Shown: one piece after another, positions 1 through 8,982 of the stretch | Position numbering within the stretch: position 1 is the stretch's first letter | Layout of the letters: every line of letters starts with the position of its first letter | Assembly: GCF_002043095.1 (NCBI RefSeq) | Contig: NZ_MVOC01000009.1 | Span: 1-64,000 of the forward strand | DNA from: Mycobacterium sp. AT1 | GTDB lineage: Bacteria; Actinomycetota; Actinomycetes; Mycobacteriales; Mycobacteriaceae | Direction of reading: 5' to 3' | DNA: 64,000 nucleotides | Notes under the pieces: model-generated | The model's database searches: none | Told to the model about the DNA's origin: nothing | The model's input: the letters and a program-made list of their open reading frames with translations, nothing else | Translations under genes and position numbers: made by a program

Positions 1-409
1 CCGCCGCCAGATATCTGGCGTGCAAGTCCCCCACCCGAACCGACGAGTCGTCCTGCGTGACCGGACCGACGTCCTGGTGGACGAACCGCACCCCGGCGTC
101 GTCGGCCGCGTCCCGGAGGGCGGCGTGAAGCACGGTCCTGCGCACGCCGAGACCGGTGCCCGCGCGGAACGTGGCGTCTACTCGCCGGCCGCCACCGAGA
201 TAGCTGATCCCGTGCAGTGCGCGTCCTTTCGGGTCGACCCCGAGGCGGGCGAGATGCGCGAGGGTGTGTGGCATCATGCCCTCGCCGCAGGCCTTGTCGA
301 GGTCGCCAGTGCGCCGCTCCACCACGACGACCTCGAGCCCGGCCTGGGCGGCGTACAGCGCGGTGGCCAAACCCGCGGGGCCGCCGCCGCCCACCAACAG
401 GTCGATCAC
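1..409 (-). CDS. FAD-dependent monooxygenase/hydroxylase, N-terminal part (runs off window)
   Basis: Only the first ~136 residues are present; the 3' end lies before position 1. Directly after the start there is a dinucleotide-binding glycine motif (GGGGPAGLATA), followed about 25 residues later by VVVERR, the usual acidic end of the second beta strand, and then a DKACGEGMMP segment like that of geranylgeranyl-reductase/PHBH-type flavoproteins. The chosen GTG start (409) makes a 4-bp GTGA overlap with the stop of the upstream methyltransferase, so the two are translationally coupled. By position it corresponds to SrsC of Streptomyces type III PKS loci, a flavin hydroxylase that turns methylated alkylresorcinols into methoxyhydroquinones. 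That role is inferred from neighbours; the domain itself is clear. Confidence 0.8.
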   Translation of the reverse strand, partial: MIDLLVGGGGPAGLATALYAAQAGLEVVVVERRTGDLDKACGEGMMPHTLAHLARLGVDPKGRALHGISYLGGGRRVDATFRAGTGLGVRRTVLHAALRDAADDAGVRFVHQDVGPVTQDDSSVRVGDLHARYLAA

Positions 410-915
410 GACAGGCTCGCGAGCGCGGCGTTCTCCACCTTGATCCGCGTCCGCAGCAATGCCGCGTTGAGCACGGTGAAGACGACCGCGGTGATCCAGG
501 ACCCGTGCACCAGCGGCAGCGCGACGCCCTCGATCACGACGGCGACGTAGTTCGGGTGCGGTATCAGGCGATACGGGCCACCGGTGACGCGGTCGGCCCC
601 CGGGATGACGACCACCCTGGTGTTCCACTGCGATCCGAGGGTGGTGATGCACCACCACCGGAGCACCTGAGCCGCGACCACGACGGCCAGCATCGGCCAG
701 CCGAGGGCGGGGATGAACGGTCGATGCAGGACGAGCGGCTCGACGAGGCAGCCCACCAGCAGTCCGACGTGCAGGACGACCATCGTGGGATAGTGCGCGG
801 CCCCGAACTCGGTGCCGCCGTTGGCCTGACTCCAGGCCAAGTTTCGCTTGGAGACGACGAGTTCGGCGATCCGCTCGACGCCGACGGCGACGATCAGCAG
901 CACGTACCAGGTCAT
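406..915 (-). CDS. ICMT/YpbQ-like membrane O-methyltransferase of the polyketide operon
   Basis: A 169-residue integral membrane protein with about four hydrophobic segments. The C-terminal half has the isoprenylcysteine-carboxyl-methyltransferase signature, including LGSQWNTRV, GPYRLIPHPNY and a following hydrophobic EGVALPLV stretch. Overall it resembles Bacillus YpbQ/BpsB, which O-methylates products of an adjacent type III polyketide synthase, and Streptomyces SrsB. It starts four bases after the stop of the polyketide synthase gene and overlaps the downstream flavoprotein by 4 bp, so the three genes form one unit. The likely substrate is the phenolic or pyrone lipid made by the synthase, at the membrane, with S-adenosylmethionine as methyl donor (inference from context). 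Confidence 0.85.
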   Translation of the reverse strand: MTWYVLLIVAVGVERIAELVVSKRNLAWSQANGGTEFGAAHYPTMVVLHVGLLVGCLVEPLVLHRPFIPALGWPMLAVVVAAQVLRWWCITTLGSQWNTRVVVIPGADRVTGGPYRLIPHPNYVAVVIEGVALPLVHGSWITAVVFTVLNAALLRTRIKVENAALASLS

Positions 916-919
916 CGGG

Positions 920-1978
920 TCACCTCCACCGCAGCAGGACGAGCTCCGAGCAGAAACCCGGGCCCATGGCCATCATCAGCCCGGACGTTCCCGGCTCGGG
1001 ACGCTTGGCGATGGTGTCGCGCAGCACGTGAAGCACCGAGGCCGAGGACAGGTTGCCCACCTCCGCCAGCGAGCGCCACGTCAGCTCGAGCGCGTCGTCG
1101 GACAGGCCGAGCGTGGCGGTGATGGCCTCGATGACCTTGGGGCCGCCGGGATGGCTCACCCAGGTACCGACGTCGTCGATCGTCTTGTCATGTGCGGCAA
1201 GGAAATTGGTGACGTCGTCACCGAGGTAGCGCTCGACGACCTTGGGGACGTCGGGCGAGAGCACCAGCCGGAAACCGGTGGAGTCGACGTCCCAGCCCAT
1301 GGTGCGTTCCGAATCGGGGTAGAGGTGACTCCGCGAGTCGAGCACCTCGGGCCCCGAGGCGACCATGCCCTTGGCGCGGCGGTCGCCGACGGCGACCACG
1401 GCGGCCGCCCCGTCGCCGAACAAGCTGCTGCCGACGACGGTCGCCATCGACGGGTTGCGCTTGGGCACCAACGAGCACAGTTCCACGGCAACCAGCACGG
1501 CGACGTCGTCGGGCGCCCCCCGAAGATAGTCGTTCAGGCGCGCCACCCCGGCGGCGCCCGCCACGCAGCCGAGGCCGAACATCGGCACCCGCCGGACGTC
1601 TGGCCGCAGGCCGATCCGGGCGGCGATGCGGGCGTCGAGTGTCGGCACCGCGAGACCGGTGACGGTCGTCGAGTAGATGACGTCGACGTCCGCCGGCTCG
1701 AGACCGGCGTCCTCGAGTGCGCCCAGCACCGCTGCGCAGCCGAGCTCGACGGCATGCTCGATGAAGATGTCGTTGGCCTTGCCGAAGTCGTCGAGCGTGG
1801 CGTACTCCTCCAGCGAGAGCACCATGTGCCTGCTGTCGACCTTCGCGCTCCGATGTAGCTTCCTGATGGGCTCGGCGTACTCCGCATAGCCGGGAATGGC
1901 CAGCAGCGCCTCGGTCACCTCGGCCTGGGTGTAGCGGTTGGATGGGAGTTCTCCCCGTACGGCGGCGATCACACTCAT
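920..1978 (-). CDS. type III polyketide synthase (chalcone/stilbene synthase superfamily)
   Basis: 352 residues, normal for the family. The complete catalytic triad is visible: Cys138 in FGLGCVAG, His276 in SHPGGPK and Asn309 in EVGNLSSAS. The family condenses a long-chain acyl-CoA starter with malonyl-CoA units to give alkylresorcinols, alkylpyrones or related phenolic lipids. An in-frame ATG lies 48 bp upstream, but the ATG at 1978 is preceded at correct distance by a strong AAGGAGGG ribosome site, so it is preferred. It lies 16 bp after the MMPL stop and 4 bp before the methyltransferase. The combination of synthase, ICMT-like methyltransferase and flavin hydroxylase matches the srsABC layout, and a related mycobacterial locus has been linked to polyketide quinones that carry electrons under low oxygen. 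Confidence 0.93.
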   Translation of the reverse strand: MSVIAAVRGELPSNRYTQAEVTEALLAIPGYAEYAEPIRKLHRSAKVDSRHMVLSLEEYATLDDFGKANDIFIEHAVELGCAAVLGALEDAGLEPADVDVIYSTTVTGLAVPTLDARIAARIGLRPDVRRVPMFGLGCVAGAAGVARLNDYLRGAPDDVAVLVAVELCSLVPKRNPSMATVVGSSLFGDGAAAVVAVGDRRAKGMVASGPEVLDSRSHLYPDSERTMGWDVDSTGFRLVLSPDVPKVVERYLGDDVTNFLAAHDKTIDDVGTWVSHPGGPKVIEAITATLGLSDDALELTWRSLAEVGNLSSASVLHVLRDTIAKRPEPGTSGLMMAMGPGFCSELVLLRWR

Positions 1979-1994
1979 GGCGCCCTCCTTCTTC

Positions 1995-4304
1995 TTAGAC
2001 ACGACACCCGGGACCGAATGGTTCACGGGTCAGATGAACGGAGCGGGCGACGGAGGTCGCTCCGGTGCGCTGAGGTGGCTGCGACGCCGGGGACTCGTGA
2101 CGGGCACCGTGACCGTCGTCGAGGCCGAAGCGATCGTGGAGCCGGGTGAGCCACCGTGGTGACCACCAGTTCCACTCCCCCATCACGCGCATGAAGGCCG
2201 GAACCAGAACCATCCGAACCAGCGTGGCGTCGGTGAGGATGGCCAGGGTGAGTCCGAGCCCGAACATCCGCATGAACGACACCTCGGCGGCGATGAGCGC
2301 CGCGAACGAAATGGACATCACCACCGCCGCGGCGGTGACGACTCGACCGGTGCGGGAGATGCCGAGCGCCACGCTCTCGTCGCTCCTGGCCCGCGCGGTC
2401 TGCGCGTCACCGGCCCCGCCGGATTCCAGCCAGAACTCGCGAATGCGCGAGACCAGGAACACCTCGTAGTCCATCGACAATCCGAAGGCGATGCAGAACA
2501 ACAACACCGGAATGTTGGCGACCAGCGTCCCGGTCGTCGTCGTTCCGAGGCCGCCGAGGTGGCCGTCCTGGAAGATCCAGACCATCGCGCCAAAGGCCGC
2601 CGTCAGAGACAACGCGTTGAGCACCAACGCCTTCAGCGGGATCGCCACGCTGCCGGTGAGCAGGAACAGCACCACGAACATGATCGCCGCGATCAGCCCG
2701 AGCACGAGGGGCAGCCGCGAGGTGATGGCGTCGACGCTGTCGGCGTTGGTCTGCGCGGTGCCGGTCAGCAGAACCCCTCGGCCACCGGGGCCCGGCACCT
2801 TGTGGAGGAGGTCAAGCTGAGCCTGCGAGCCGTCGGAGAACAACGGTGCGGAGCTGTGCACCGTCAGGAATGCGCTGCCGTCGGCCTGGGTCGGCGGGGA
2901 CACGCTCGTGACGTCCGGCACGCGGGCCAGGTCCGCTGCGTAGCGGGCGAAGTCGCCCGCCATGAGGTCCTTCGCGTCGGGTACGACGACGGTGACCGCG
3001 GTGGCCGAGTCGTCGACGAAGTCCTCCCGTAGGTGGTCGCCGACCTGATGCGCCGACGCCGACACGGGCAGCACCCTGTCGTCGGGGAAACCCCACTTGA
3101 CCCCGAGGAACGGTGCGCCGAGCAACAGCATCACCCCGACGACGGCGACGCCGATCGGTACCGCATGGCGCATGACGCCCTTGGTCCACCGGTAGAGGAA
3201 TGGTTGCCCGACGGAGCGGTGCGCCGCGGTGGACCGACGAAACGGCCCACGAATCCTCCACGCGTTCAAGCGGTCTCCGAGCAACACGATGACCGCAGGG
3301 GTGACGAAGAGCGCGGCCGCCGCGGCGAAGCCGACCGTCGCGACTCCCGCATAGGCGAACGACTTGAGGAAGTGCATCGGAAAGAGGGCCATCATGGCCA
3401 TCGACAACGCGACGATGGTCGCCGAGAACAGCACCGTGCGGCCAGCCGTTCCCATGGTCTTCACCAGGGCTTCTTCACGCGGGACACCGTCGGCGATCTC
3501 GTCGCGGTACCGGCTGAGGATCAACAGCGTGTAGTCGACGGCCAGGGCCAAACCCATTGCGGCACTGAGGTTCAGCGCGAATATCGAAACATCGGTGAAG
3601 AAGGTGACGCCGCGTAGCACGGCCAGCGCACCGAGAATCGCCATTCCGCCGACGGCGATCGGGATCAACGCCGCCAGAACGCCGCCGAACACCCAGATCA
3701 GGACGACGAAGCTCAGCGGTATCGCCAGCGACTCCATCACCATTAGGTCGTGTTGCGACTGCTCGGTGATCTGAATGTTGAGCATCGCCGTTCCACCGGA
3801 CCGGACGGTCACGCCGTCGCGGTCCTGGGCAAGCAGGTCGGACAGGTTCTTGGCGGCCTCCTGGGCCTTGGCGTCGTCACCCGACACGCCCGCGACGATC
3901 AGACCGGATCGTCCGCCGTCGCCGATCAGTCCGGCCGTCGCCGCCGCGGGGACCGTCCACGCCGACACGATGGTCGCGACGTCGGGTGAGCGCTCCAGTT
4001 CGTCGACGATGCCGAGGCCGATGGAACGGGCGGCGTCGCTGCCGTATCCGTTCGGATCGGAGACGACGAAGATCAGCTGAGGTCCTCCCTGGTCGAACGT
4101 GTCGGCCAGAAGGGCCGTAGCCCGCGCCGACTCCGACGTGGGATCCTCGAAACCGCAGGCGCACAACGTCTTGGCGACCGGAATGCCGAAGATTCCCGCC
4201 GCGACGGTGATCAACGCTGCGATCGCGACGAAGCGTCGGGGCGCGACGATGGCCGCGCGGGCGATGTCGCCAAGGAACGAACGTCCCGACGTGGCTTGCG
4301 TCAC
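1995..4304 (-). CDS. MMPL/RND-family lipid transporter
   Basis: About 769 residues with the MMPL layout: one N-terminal transmembrane helix, a periplasmic loop of ~140 residues, five helices, a cytoplasmic linker, and a second helix/loop/helix block. The conserved Asp-Tyr pairs of the proton relay are present in both halves ([14 protein letters not shown] and [14 protein letters not shown]). A GTG start at 4304 is preferred over an ATG seven codons earlier because GAGGAG sits 7 nt before it. It is the first gene of the operon with the type III PKS and tailoring enzymes, so it probably exports or places the phenolic lipid product in the envelope. It belongs to the shorter 'MMPL family' type rather than the ~950-residue MmpL3/MmpL7 class. 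Confidence 0.9.
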   Translation of the reverse strand: MTQATSGRSFLGDIARAAIVAPRRFVAIAALITVAAGIFGIPVAKTLCACGFEDPTSESARATALLADTFDQGGPQLIFVVSDPNGYGSDAARSIGLGIVDELERSPDVATIVSAWTVPAAATAGLIGDGGRSGLIVAGVSGDDAKAQEAAKNLSDLLAQDRDGVTVRSGGTAMLNIQITEQSQHDLMVMESLAIPLSFVVLIWVFGGVLAALIPIAVGGMAILGALAVLRGVTFFTDVSIFALNLSAAMGLALAVDYTLLILSRYRDEIADGVPREEALVKTMGTAGRTVLFSATIVALSMAMMALFPMHFLKSFAYAGVATVGFAAAAALFVTPAVIVLLGDRLNAWRIRGPFRRSTAAHRSVGQPFLYRWTKGVMRHAVPIGVAVVGVMLLLGAPFLGVKWGFPDDRVLPVSASAHQVGDHLREDFVDDSATAVTVVVPDAKDLMAGDFARYAADLARVPDVTSVSPPTQADGSAFLTVHSSAPLFSDGSQAQLDLLHKVPGPGGRGVLLTGTAQTNADSVDAITSRLPLVLGLIAAIMFVVLFLLTGSVAIPLKALVLNALSLTAAFGAMVWIFQDGHLGGLGTTTTGTLVANIPVLLFCIAFGLSMDYEVFLVSRIREFWLESGGAGDAQTARARSDESVALGISRTGRVVTAAAVVMSISFAALIAAEVSFMRMFGLGLTLAILTDATLVRMVLVPAFMRVMGEWNWWSPRWLTRLHDRFGLDDGHGARHESPASQPPQRTGATSVARSVHLTREPFGPGCRV

Positions 4305-4325
4305 GGTCGACTCCTCACGATGCAC

Positions 4326-4390
4326 ATGTCAACGGTTGATGACTTGTGACCGTAGGGGACGTCGCGAGCTATGTCAACAGATGGTGACTT
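4326..4390 (-). promoter_or_regulatory. promoter and duplicated operator-like element upstream of the MMPL-PKS operon
   Basis: On the minus strand a TTGACA -35 (complement of 4372-4377) is followed after 17 nt by TACGGT as -10 (complement of 4349-4354). Two 20-bp direct repeats, ATGTCAACGGTTGATGACTT (4326-4345) and ATGTCAACAGATGGTGACTT (4371-4390), differ at three positions. They sit exactly over the predicted start-site region and over the -35. That layout is typical for two operator copies bound by a repressor. The regulator is not identifiable from the window. Confidence 0.6.
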
Positions 4391-4418
4391 AGCGGTCGGT
4401 CAGGGGCGTAGAACGCCG

Positions 4419-4455
4419 AGACCCCCGAGGCGATCGTCGATCGCCGCGGGGGTCT
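4419..4455 (-). terminator. strong hairpin after the repeat-protein gene
   Basis: A 37-nt nearly perfect dyad: the outer arms AGACCCC and GGGGTCT enclose a second perfect arm pair GGCGATCG/CGATCGCC around a single T. It lies 21 bp after the stop of the minus-strand repeat-protein gene and upstream of the MMPL operon promoter. No clear U-run follows, as is usual for mycobacterial hairpins, so intrinsic termination is inferred. Confidence 0.6.
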
Positions 4456-4476
4456 TGGGCTCTAGAGCGGGTGTGG

Positions 4477-4902
4477 CTACCCGGCGTTGGCACAGAAGTT
4501 CGGAACACAGAAGCTCGCGCCTCCGGGACCGGCGTTGGCACTCCCGCCCGGGACGTACGCACTGGCGCCGTCCGGTCCGGTCACGGCGCCCGCCCCTGGC
4601 ACGGTGGCCTCGGTACCGCCGGGGCCAGCCTGCGCGCCCGCGCCCGGCACCGTCACACCCGCGCCATCGGGTCCAGCGGTGGCTCCGGTGCCCGGCGCCA
4701 CGGCCGACGCGCCGTCAGGACCAGCGGTCGCGCCCGTGCCCGGCGCGCCAGCGGCCGCACCGTCGGGACCTGCAACTGCGCATGCTGGGGTGCCCTCGAC
4801 GCCACACGGCGGCGGTGGGTTCGCTCCCGCGAGCGGTGCAAGGGCAATCGCCGTCGCTCCGGCGCCGGCGAACAGGATCTGTGTCATGAGGTGCTTTCTC
4901 AT
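4477..4902 (-). CDS. small secreted protein made of six 16-residue Gly/Pro/Ala repeats
   Basis: 141 residues. The N-terminus is a signal peptide (MRKH, a hydrophobic stretch, then APLAGA before NPPPP). After a short CGVEGTPAC segment come six head-to-tail units of exactly 16 residues of the form xGPxGxxxxxPGxGAx, for example AGPDGASAVAPGTGAT. The last unit is altered to contain two cysteines (FCVPNFC), so with the N-terminal pair two disulfides could cap the repeat array. The regular period suggests a fibrous, collagen-like or beta-roll fold. A second ATG five codons in is an alternative start. I do not recognise a named family; similar mycobacterial proteins are annotated as hypothetical. 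The next gene on the other strand starts 64 bp upstream, so the two share a divergent promoter region. Confidence 0.8.
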   Translation of the reverse strand: MRKHLMTQILFAGAGATAIALAPLAGANPPPPCGVEGTPACAVAGPDGAAAGAPGTGATAGPDGASAVAPGTGATAGPDGAGVTVPGAGAQAGPGGTEATVPGAGAVTGPDGASAYVPGGSANAGPGGASFCVPNFCANAG

Positions 4903-4966
4903 GGCGACTGAGTACCACCGGTCAATCTGCTCGAAACATCAAAGTTGCGTCGGATACGTTGCACCC

Positions 4967-5407
4967 ATGGCCGTTACCGAATCACGCGAGATCACCATCG
5001 ACGCGACGCCCCGCGAAATCCTCGACGTGCTGTTCGACCTGGAATCCCTGCCCGAATGGTCGCCGGCCCACCAGGAGATCGAGGTCCTCGAGCGGGACGC
5101 CGACGGGCACCCGAGCCGATCCCGGCAGGTGGTCAAGATCGTGGGGATCAGCGACGAGCAGGAACTCGCCCACGTCGTACATCCCGACGGGGTCGGTTGG
5201 ACGTTGATCAGCGCCCAGCAGCAACGGGCGCAGGAGGCGCGATACACCCTGACACCCGTAGGCGATTCCACCCACGTGAGGTTCGACATCACCGTCGACC
5301 CGATCGTGCCGCTGCCGTCGTTCCTGATCAAGCGCGGCGCCAAGGGCCTCCTGGAGACGGCAACCACCGGTTTGCGGGACCGGGTGCTTCAGGTCAAGGA
5401 GGGCTAG
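4967..5407 (+). CDS. SRPBCC (START-like) family protein
   Basis: 146 residues beginning ESREITIDATPREILDVLFDLESLPEWSP, the typical opening of the polyketide-cyclase/dehydrase (SRPBCC) fold of mycobacteria, ending with the long C-terminal helix (KGLLETATTGLRDRVLQV). The fold forms a hydrophobic pocket for lipids or polyketides. No catalytic residue can be assigned. The start at 4967 is the ATG immediately before this conserved opening; the much longer open frame upstream is only a shadow of the repeat gene on the other strand. Its stop overlaps the stop of the permease gene by 4 bp. Confidence 0.85.
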   Translation: MAVTESREITIDATPREILDVLFDLESLPEWSPAHQEIEVLERDADGHPSRSRQVVKIVGISDEQELAHVVHPDGVGWTLISAQQQRAQEARYTLTPVGDSTHVRFDITVDPIVPLPSFLIKRGAKGLLETATTGLRDRVLQVKEG

Positions 5408-6810
5408 AGCGTCGACTCCGTCAGGCTGTGGCCACGACGCCGGTGGACGACGACGCCCGCGCCGATGATGAAGATCGCCGAGATCAAGGACAGGAAGATC
5501 GCGGACTGCTGATCGGGATCGAAGGCCATCAGCACCAACACCGCGACGATGGCCACCATGACCACGATCGTCAGGTAGGGGAACAGCCACATCTTGACCG
5601 GTGCCTCCTCGCCGTTGGCGCGCATGGTGCGCCCGAGGACGAACTGGCTGGCCGCGATGGCGAGGTAGACGAACAGGGCGATGGCACCGCTGGTTGCCAG
5701 CAGGTAGGAGAAGATCTTCTCGGGCAACAGGTAGTTGCCGACCACCGCCAGGAATCCCACCACCATCGACGCCAAGACGGCGACCCACGGAACGCCGTTG
5801 CCGGTCAACTTGCGCACGGCGCGCGGTGCGTCCCGGCGATCGCCCAGCGAGAACAACATGCGAGATGCGGTGTACAGCGCCGAATTCAGGCACGACGCCA
5901 CTGCCGTGAGGATGACCAGGTCCATGATGATCTTCGACCCCGGGATGCCGATCGCCTCGAGGGTGCTCTGGTACGAGCCGTTCTCGAGCTTGTCGTATGG
6001 CATCAAGGCGACGATCACGAAGATGGAACCGATGTAGAACAACGAGATTCGCCAGATCACCGAGTTCACGGCCTTGCTGATGCCGGTGGTCGGGTCTGGC
6101 GACTCGGCGGCCGCGATGGTGACGATCTCGGTGCCCATGAAGGAGAACATCGTGACCAACATGCCGGCGATGACGGCGCCAAATCCGTTGGGCATGAACC
6201 CGTCTGGCTGCCACAGCTGGTCGATCCCGCTGACCTGGGAGTCGGGGATGAGCCCGAGGATCGCCGCAATGCCGATGCCGATGAACGCGATGATCGCGAC
6301 GACCTTGATGAGCGCGAACCAGAACTCGAACTCGCCGTAGTTGCCGACGCTGATCAGGTTGGTGACGGTCAGCAGCAACGTGACGGCGAGCGCCCACACC
6401 CATTGAGGAGCCCCGACGAGGTCAGACAGGATCGCCGCCGCCGCGGTGGCCTCGACGGGGATGACCAGCACCCAGAACCACCAGTACAGCCAGCCGACGG
6501 AGAACCCCGCCCAGCCGCCGAGCGCCCGGTCCGAGTAGACCGAGAAGGAGCCGGTGTCGGGGTTGGCCGTCGCCATCTCCCCCAACATCCGCATCACCAG
6601 GACGACGAGCGTGCCCGCCATGAAGTAGGAGATCAGGACGGCGGGCCCGGCCTCCTTGATGGCGTTCGCCGACCCCACGAACAGGCCGGCGCCGATGACG
6701 CCCGCGATCGAGATCATCGTGATGTGGCGCGGCTTGAGGCTGGTGCCGAGCGCGGCGTCCGGAGAATCCGGCTGTGACGTCTGGCCTTCGGTGGACACAT
6801 GGTCGGTCAT
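5404..6810 (-). CDS. amino-acid permease of the APC superfamily (GabP/AnsP-like)
   Basis: 468 residues with 12 predicted membrane segments. The first helix carries the substrate-binding motif ISIAGVIGAGLFVGSA, and GEMATANPDTGSFSVYSDRALG is the classic consensus of the amino-acid transporter family that includes the GABA, lysine and asparagine permeases. The protein would import an amino acid or GABA by proton symport at the plasma membrane; the substrate cannot be told from sequence. The ATG at 6810 is chosen because the upstream 21 codons are poorly conserved in character and AGGGTGG lies just before it. Confidence 0.88.
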   Translation of the reverse strand: MTDHVSTEGQTSQPDSPDAALGTSLKPRHITMISIAGVIGAGLFVGSANAIKEAGPAVLISYFMAGTLVVLVMRMLGEMATANPDTGSFSVYSDRALGGWAGFSVGWLYWWFWVLVIPVEATAAAAILSDLVGAPQWVWALAVTLLLTVTNLISVGNYGEFEFWFALIKVVAIIAFIGIGIAAILGLIPDSQVSGIDQLWQPDGFMPNGFGAVIAGMLVTMFSFMGTEIVTIAAAESPDPTTGISKAVNSVIWRISLFYIGSIFVIVALMPYDKLENGSYQSTLEAIGIPGSKIIMDLVILTAVASCLNSALYTASRMLFSLGDRRDAPRAVRKLTGNGVPWVAVLASMVVGFLAVVGNYLLPEKIFSYLLATSGAIALFVYLAIAASQFVLGRTMRANGEEAPVKMWLFPYLTIVVMVAIVAVLVLMAFDPDQQSAIFLSLISAIFIIGAGVVVHRRRGHSLTESTL

Positions 6811-6934
6811 TTGAGCGCCACCCTTCCTAAGTGCCGTCACGGCACGCTGACCGCAGACGGCCTGGTTGCCCACGGCACGTTATTTCAAAACCCGTCGACC
6901 CGCCACGCCTGGAGCCCGATGAGCCGTCGATTCC

Positions 6935-8131
6935 CTACGGCTGCCGATCGGGGCGGTAGGCGACCATCTCACGCGACAGGATTCGGCGGATCCGGGGTTC
7001 ACGACTGCAGGTCACCGCAAACACGGTGAGCAGCACCCAACTCGCCAACGCACTGAGCAGGACGAGCAGAAATGCCGCCCACTCGCCACCGGACAACTCG
7101 GTCGCCGCGGTCTGGCGCGACCACAACCGCCAAAAGATCATCAGGTTCACGCTAAGGCCGACCCCGTAGGAGAGCGCAAACGAGAACAGATACGGCTTCC
7201 ACGTACTGTCGTGCAGGCGGGCCGAAATCGGTTCGTGCCGAAGCGGATACAGCACGGACAGCACGTTCCCAACACCGAGCCAGATGAAGACCATGGTGAC
7301 CAACTGGTCGACGAGGGCCACCGGATTGCCCTCGCTGGCCACGGTGAGGAAGGCGACGACGGGCAGCGCGGCGACGGTGATCAGGACGGCCATCGCCAGG
7401 TTCTTCGCCACCAGGATCTGCCAGAGGCGGTCGCCGTGTGACATCGCGTCGCGAACCCGTTGCGCCTCGAAGCACAGCGCGTTCGTGCACACGACGCTGC
7501 CGACGACTGCGGAGAACAGGTAGAGACTCAGTCGGCTCACGTCGTCGTACCTCGACATGCCGCTGAAGTGGAAGACGCTCACCAGCGCCAGGCTGATGCC
7601 AAGGGTGATCAGCAGCCGCATCAGGACGGCCCGCGGCTTGTCGGCGACGAGGTGTCTCACTTCGGCGACGACGCGCTTGCCAAGCCCGGACAGCGGCGCG
7701 CCGCGAAGGACCGCGATGCGGTTCTCCCCCGAACCGGCGGCGGCGGCGTCCGCGCCGCGCGCTCGGCAGACGGCGACGATGGCCTCGGCCACGGCAATCC
7801 TCGCCAGGGCCACTGCCAAGACCGCGTCCGCGCTGGCGTGTTCGGGCGGCACCGCAACGCCTCGCGTGCGCGCCACCCCCCGGGCGTAGTCGTCAGCCCG
7901 CTCACGCCACGGGGCGGATGCGGCGGCCACGGCGATGTCTCCGCTGATGGTGGCCTGCACCGAGGACAGCTCGGCGTCGGCGTCGGCGAGCACGCGGGCG
8001 AGCGCCTCGTCGTCCCAGTGCGCGGCTCCGGCGGCAGTGTCGACGCGCCGAATCGCGTCGCCGAGGAAGCGCAGTTCGTCCACTGCGGCGATGTCGGGCG
8101 GAGTGTGGGCTTCCGGGGCGTCCGGGGTCAT
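6935..8131 (-). CDS. conserved membrane protein of unknown function
   Basis: About 398 residues. The first half (to ~residue 165) is soluble, Ala/Asp/Glu-rich and probably helical. The second half has six hydrophobic helices in an arrangement reminiscent of an ABC-2 type permease, ending with a basic tail (SREPRIRRILSREM). No ATPase gene lies next to it, so a transporter role is not supported. An alternative start lies 15 codons upstream at 8176; neither start has a convincing ribosome site. I do not recognise a named family. Confidence 0.7.
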   Translation of the reverse strand: MTPDAPEAHTPPDIAAVDELRFLGDAIRRVDTAAGAAHWDDEALARVLADADAELSSVQATISGDIAVAAASAPWRERADDYARGVARTRGVAVPPEHASADAVLAVALARIAVAEAIVAVCRARGADAAAAGSGENRIAVLRGAPLSGLGKRVVAEVRHLVADKPRAVLMRLLITLGISLALVSVFHFSGMSRYDDVSRLSLYLFSAVVGSVVCTNALCFEAQRVRDAMSHGDRLWQILVAKNLAMAVLITVAALPVVAFLTVASEGNPVALVDQLVTMVFIWLGVGNVLSVLYPLRHEPISARLHDSTWKPYLFSFALSYGVGLSVNLMIFWRLWSRQTAATELSGGEWAAFLLVLLSALASWVLLTVFAVTCSREPRIRRILSREMVAYRPDRQP

Positions 8132-8298
8132 GGCGCCAACTGAACCATTCCGCGTCGACCCTGTATACGACGACATTCGCGGCTAACCGGCTGGGAACTC
8201 TCGACGGCGCTATTCTGTTGTCAGAGTGACGGGAGTGAAAATTGGGTATGGGCTGAAGGTCTTCTTCTACTCAACCCACATCAGGTCAAGGAGCGGCC

Positions 8299-8982
8299 GT
8301 GCACGTGCAAGGGACCTCGCTGCTGACGCGCGCGGCATTGACGGCTGCCGCGGCCGTCGCGCTGTCCACCGTCACGCTGAACAACCCGCCGACCGCCGCC
8401 GCCGCCGAGTGCCCGGACATCGAGGTCGTGTTCGCCCGTGGCACCGATGAGCCCCCCGGCATCGGTGTCGTCGGCCAAGCCCTAGTGGATTCCCTCAAAC
8501 CGCTGGTCAAGGGCAAGTCGATCCGCTCCTACGCCGTGAAGTACCCGGCGTCCTACGACTTCCTCGGGGTGGCCGACGGTGCCAACGACGCGAGCGCCCG
8601 CGTGCAGTCGACCGCCAAGAACTGCCCCAAGACCAAGATCGTCCTTGGCGGCTACTCCCAAGGTGCGGCGGTCATGGACGTCGTGACCACGTCCCCCATC
8701 ACCGGCCTCGGCTTCAAGGCTCCGTTGCCGGCGGCGATGACCGACCACATCAGCGCCGTCGCGGTCTTCGGCAACCCGTCGGCGCGGCTCGGTCAGCCCT
8801 TGACGACCCTGAGCGCCCTCTACGGACCCAAGACCGCCGACATGTGCAACACCAACGACCCGATCTGTTCCCTTGGCAAGGACTTCACCTCACACGTCCG
8901 CTACCCACAGTCCGGCCTGGTGAAGAAGGCCGCCCAGTGGATCGCCGACAATCACCTGAATCCCAAGTCGAAGTCGACCTAG
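8299..8982 (+). CDS. secreted cutinase-family esterase
   Basis: 227 residues with a signal peptide ending near Ala36 (PTAAAA before ECPD). The catalytic Ser120 lies in GGYSQGA, Asp187 in CNTNDPIC and His199 in FTSHVRY, the arrangement of cutinase-like proteins. The cysteines at the mature N-terminus, in NCPK and around the Asp fit the two family disulfides. These enzymes hydrolyse short and medium acyl esters or polyesters outside the cell, and some act on mycobacterial glycolipids. The GTG start is preceded by AAGGAG. The stop abuts the stop of the next, oppositely oriented gene with no gap. Confidence 0.94.
   Translation: MHVQGTSLLTRAALTAAAAVALSTVTLNNPPTAAAAECPDIEVVFARGTDEPPGIGVVGQALVDSLKPLVKGKSIRSYAVKYPASYDFLGVADGANDASARVQSTAKNCPKTKIVLGGYSQGAAVMDVVTTSPITGLGFKAPLPAAMTDHISAVAVFGNPSARLGQPLTTLSALYGPKTADMCNTNDPICSLGKDFTSHVRYPQSGLVKKAAQWIADNHLNPKSKST

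Noticed and set aside
4543..4830. Regular repeats resembling a CRISPR or minisatellite
   Set aside because: The ~48-bp period encodes a 16-residue protein repeat in frame, with diverged third positions and no spacers.
4945..6777. 610-residue plus-strand frame over the permease gene
   Set aside because: Arg/Asp/Gly-rich shadow without domains; the minus-strand permease has 12 clear helices.
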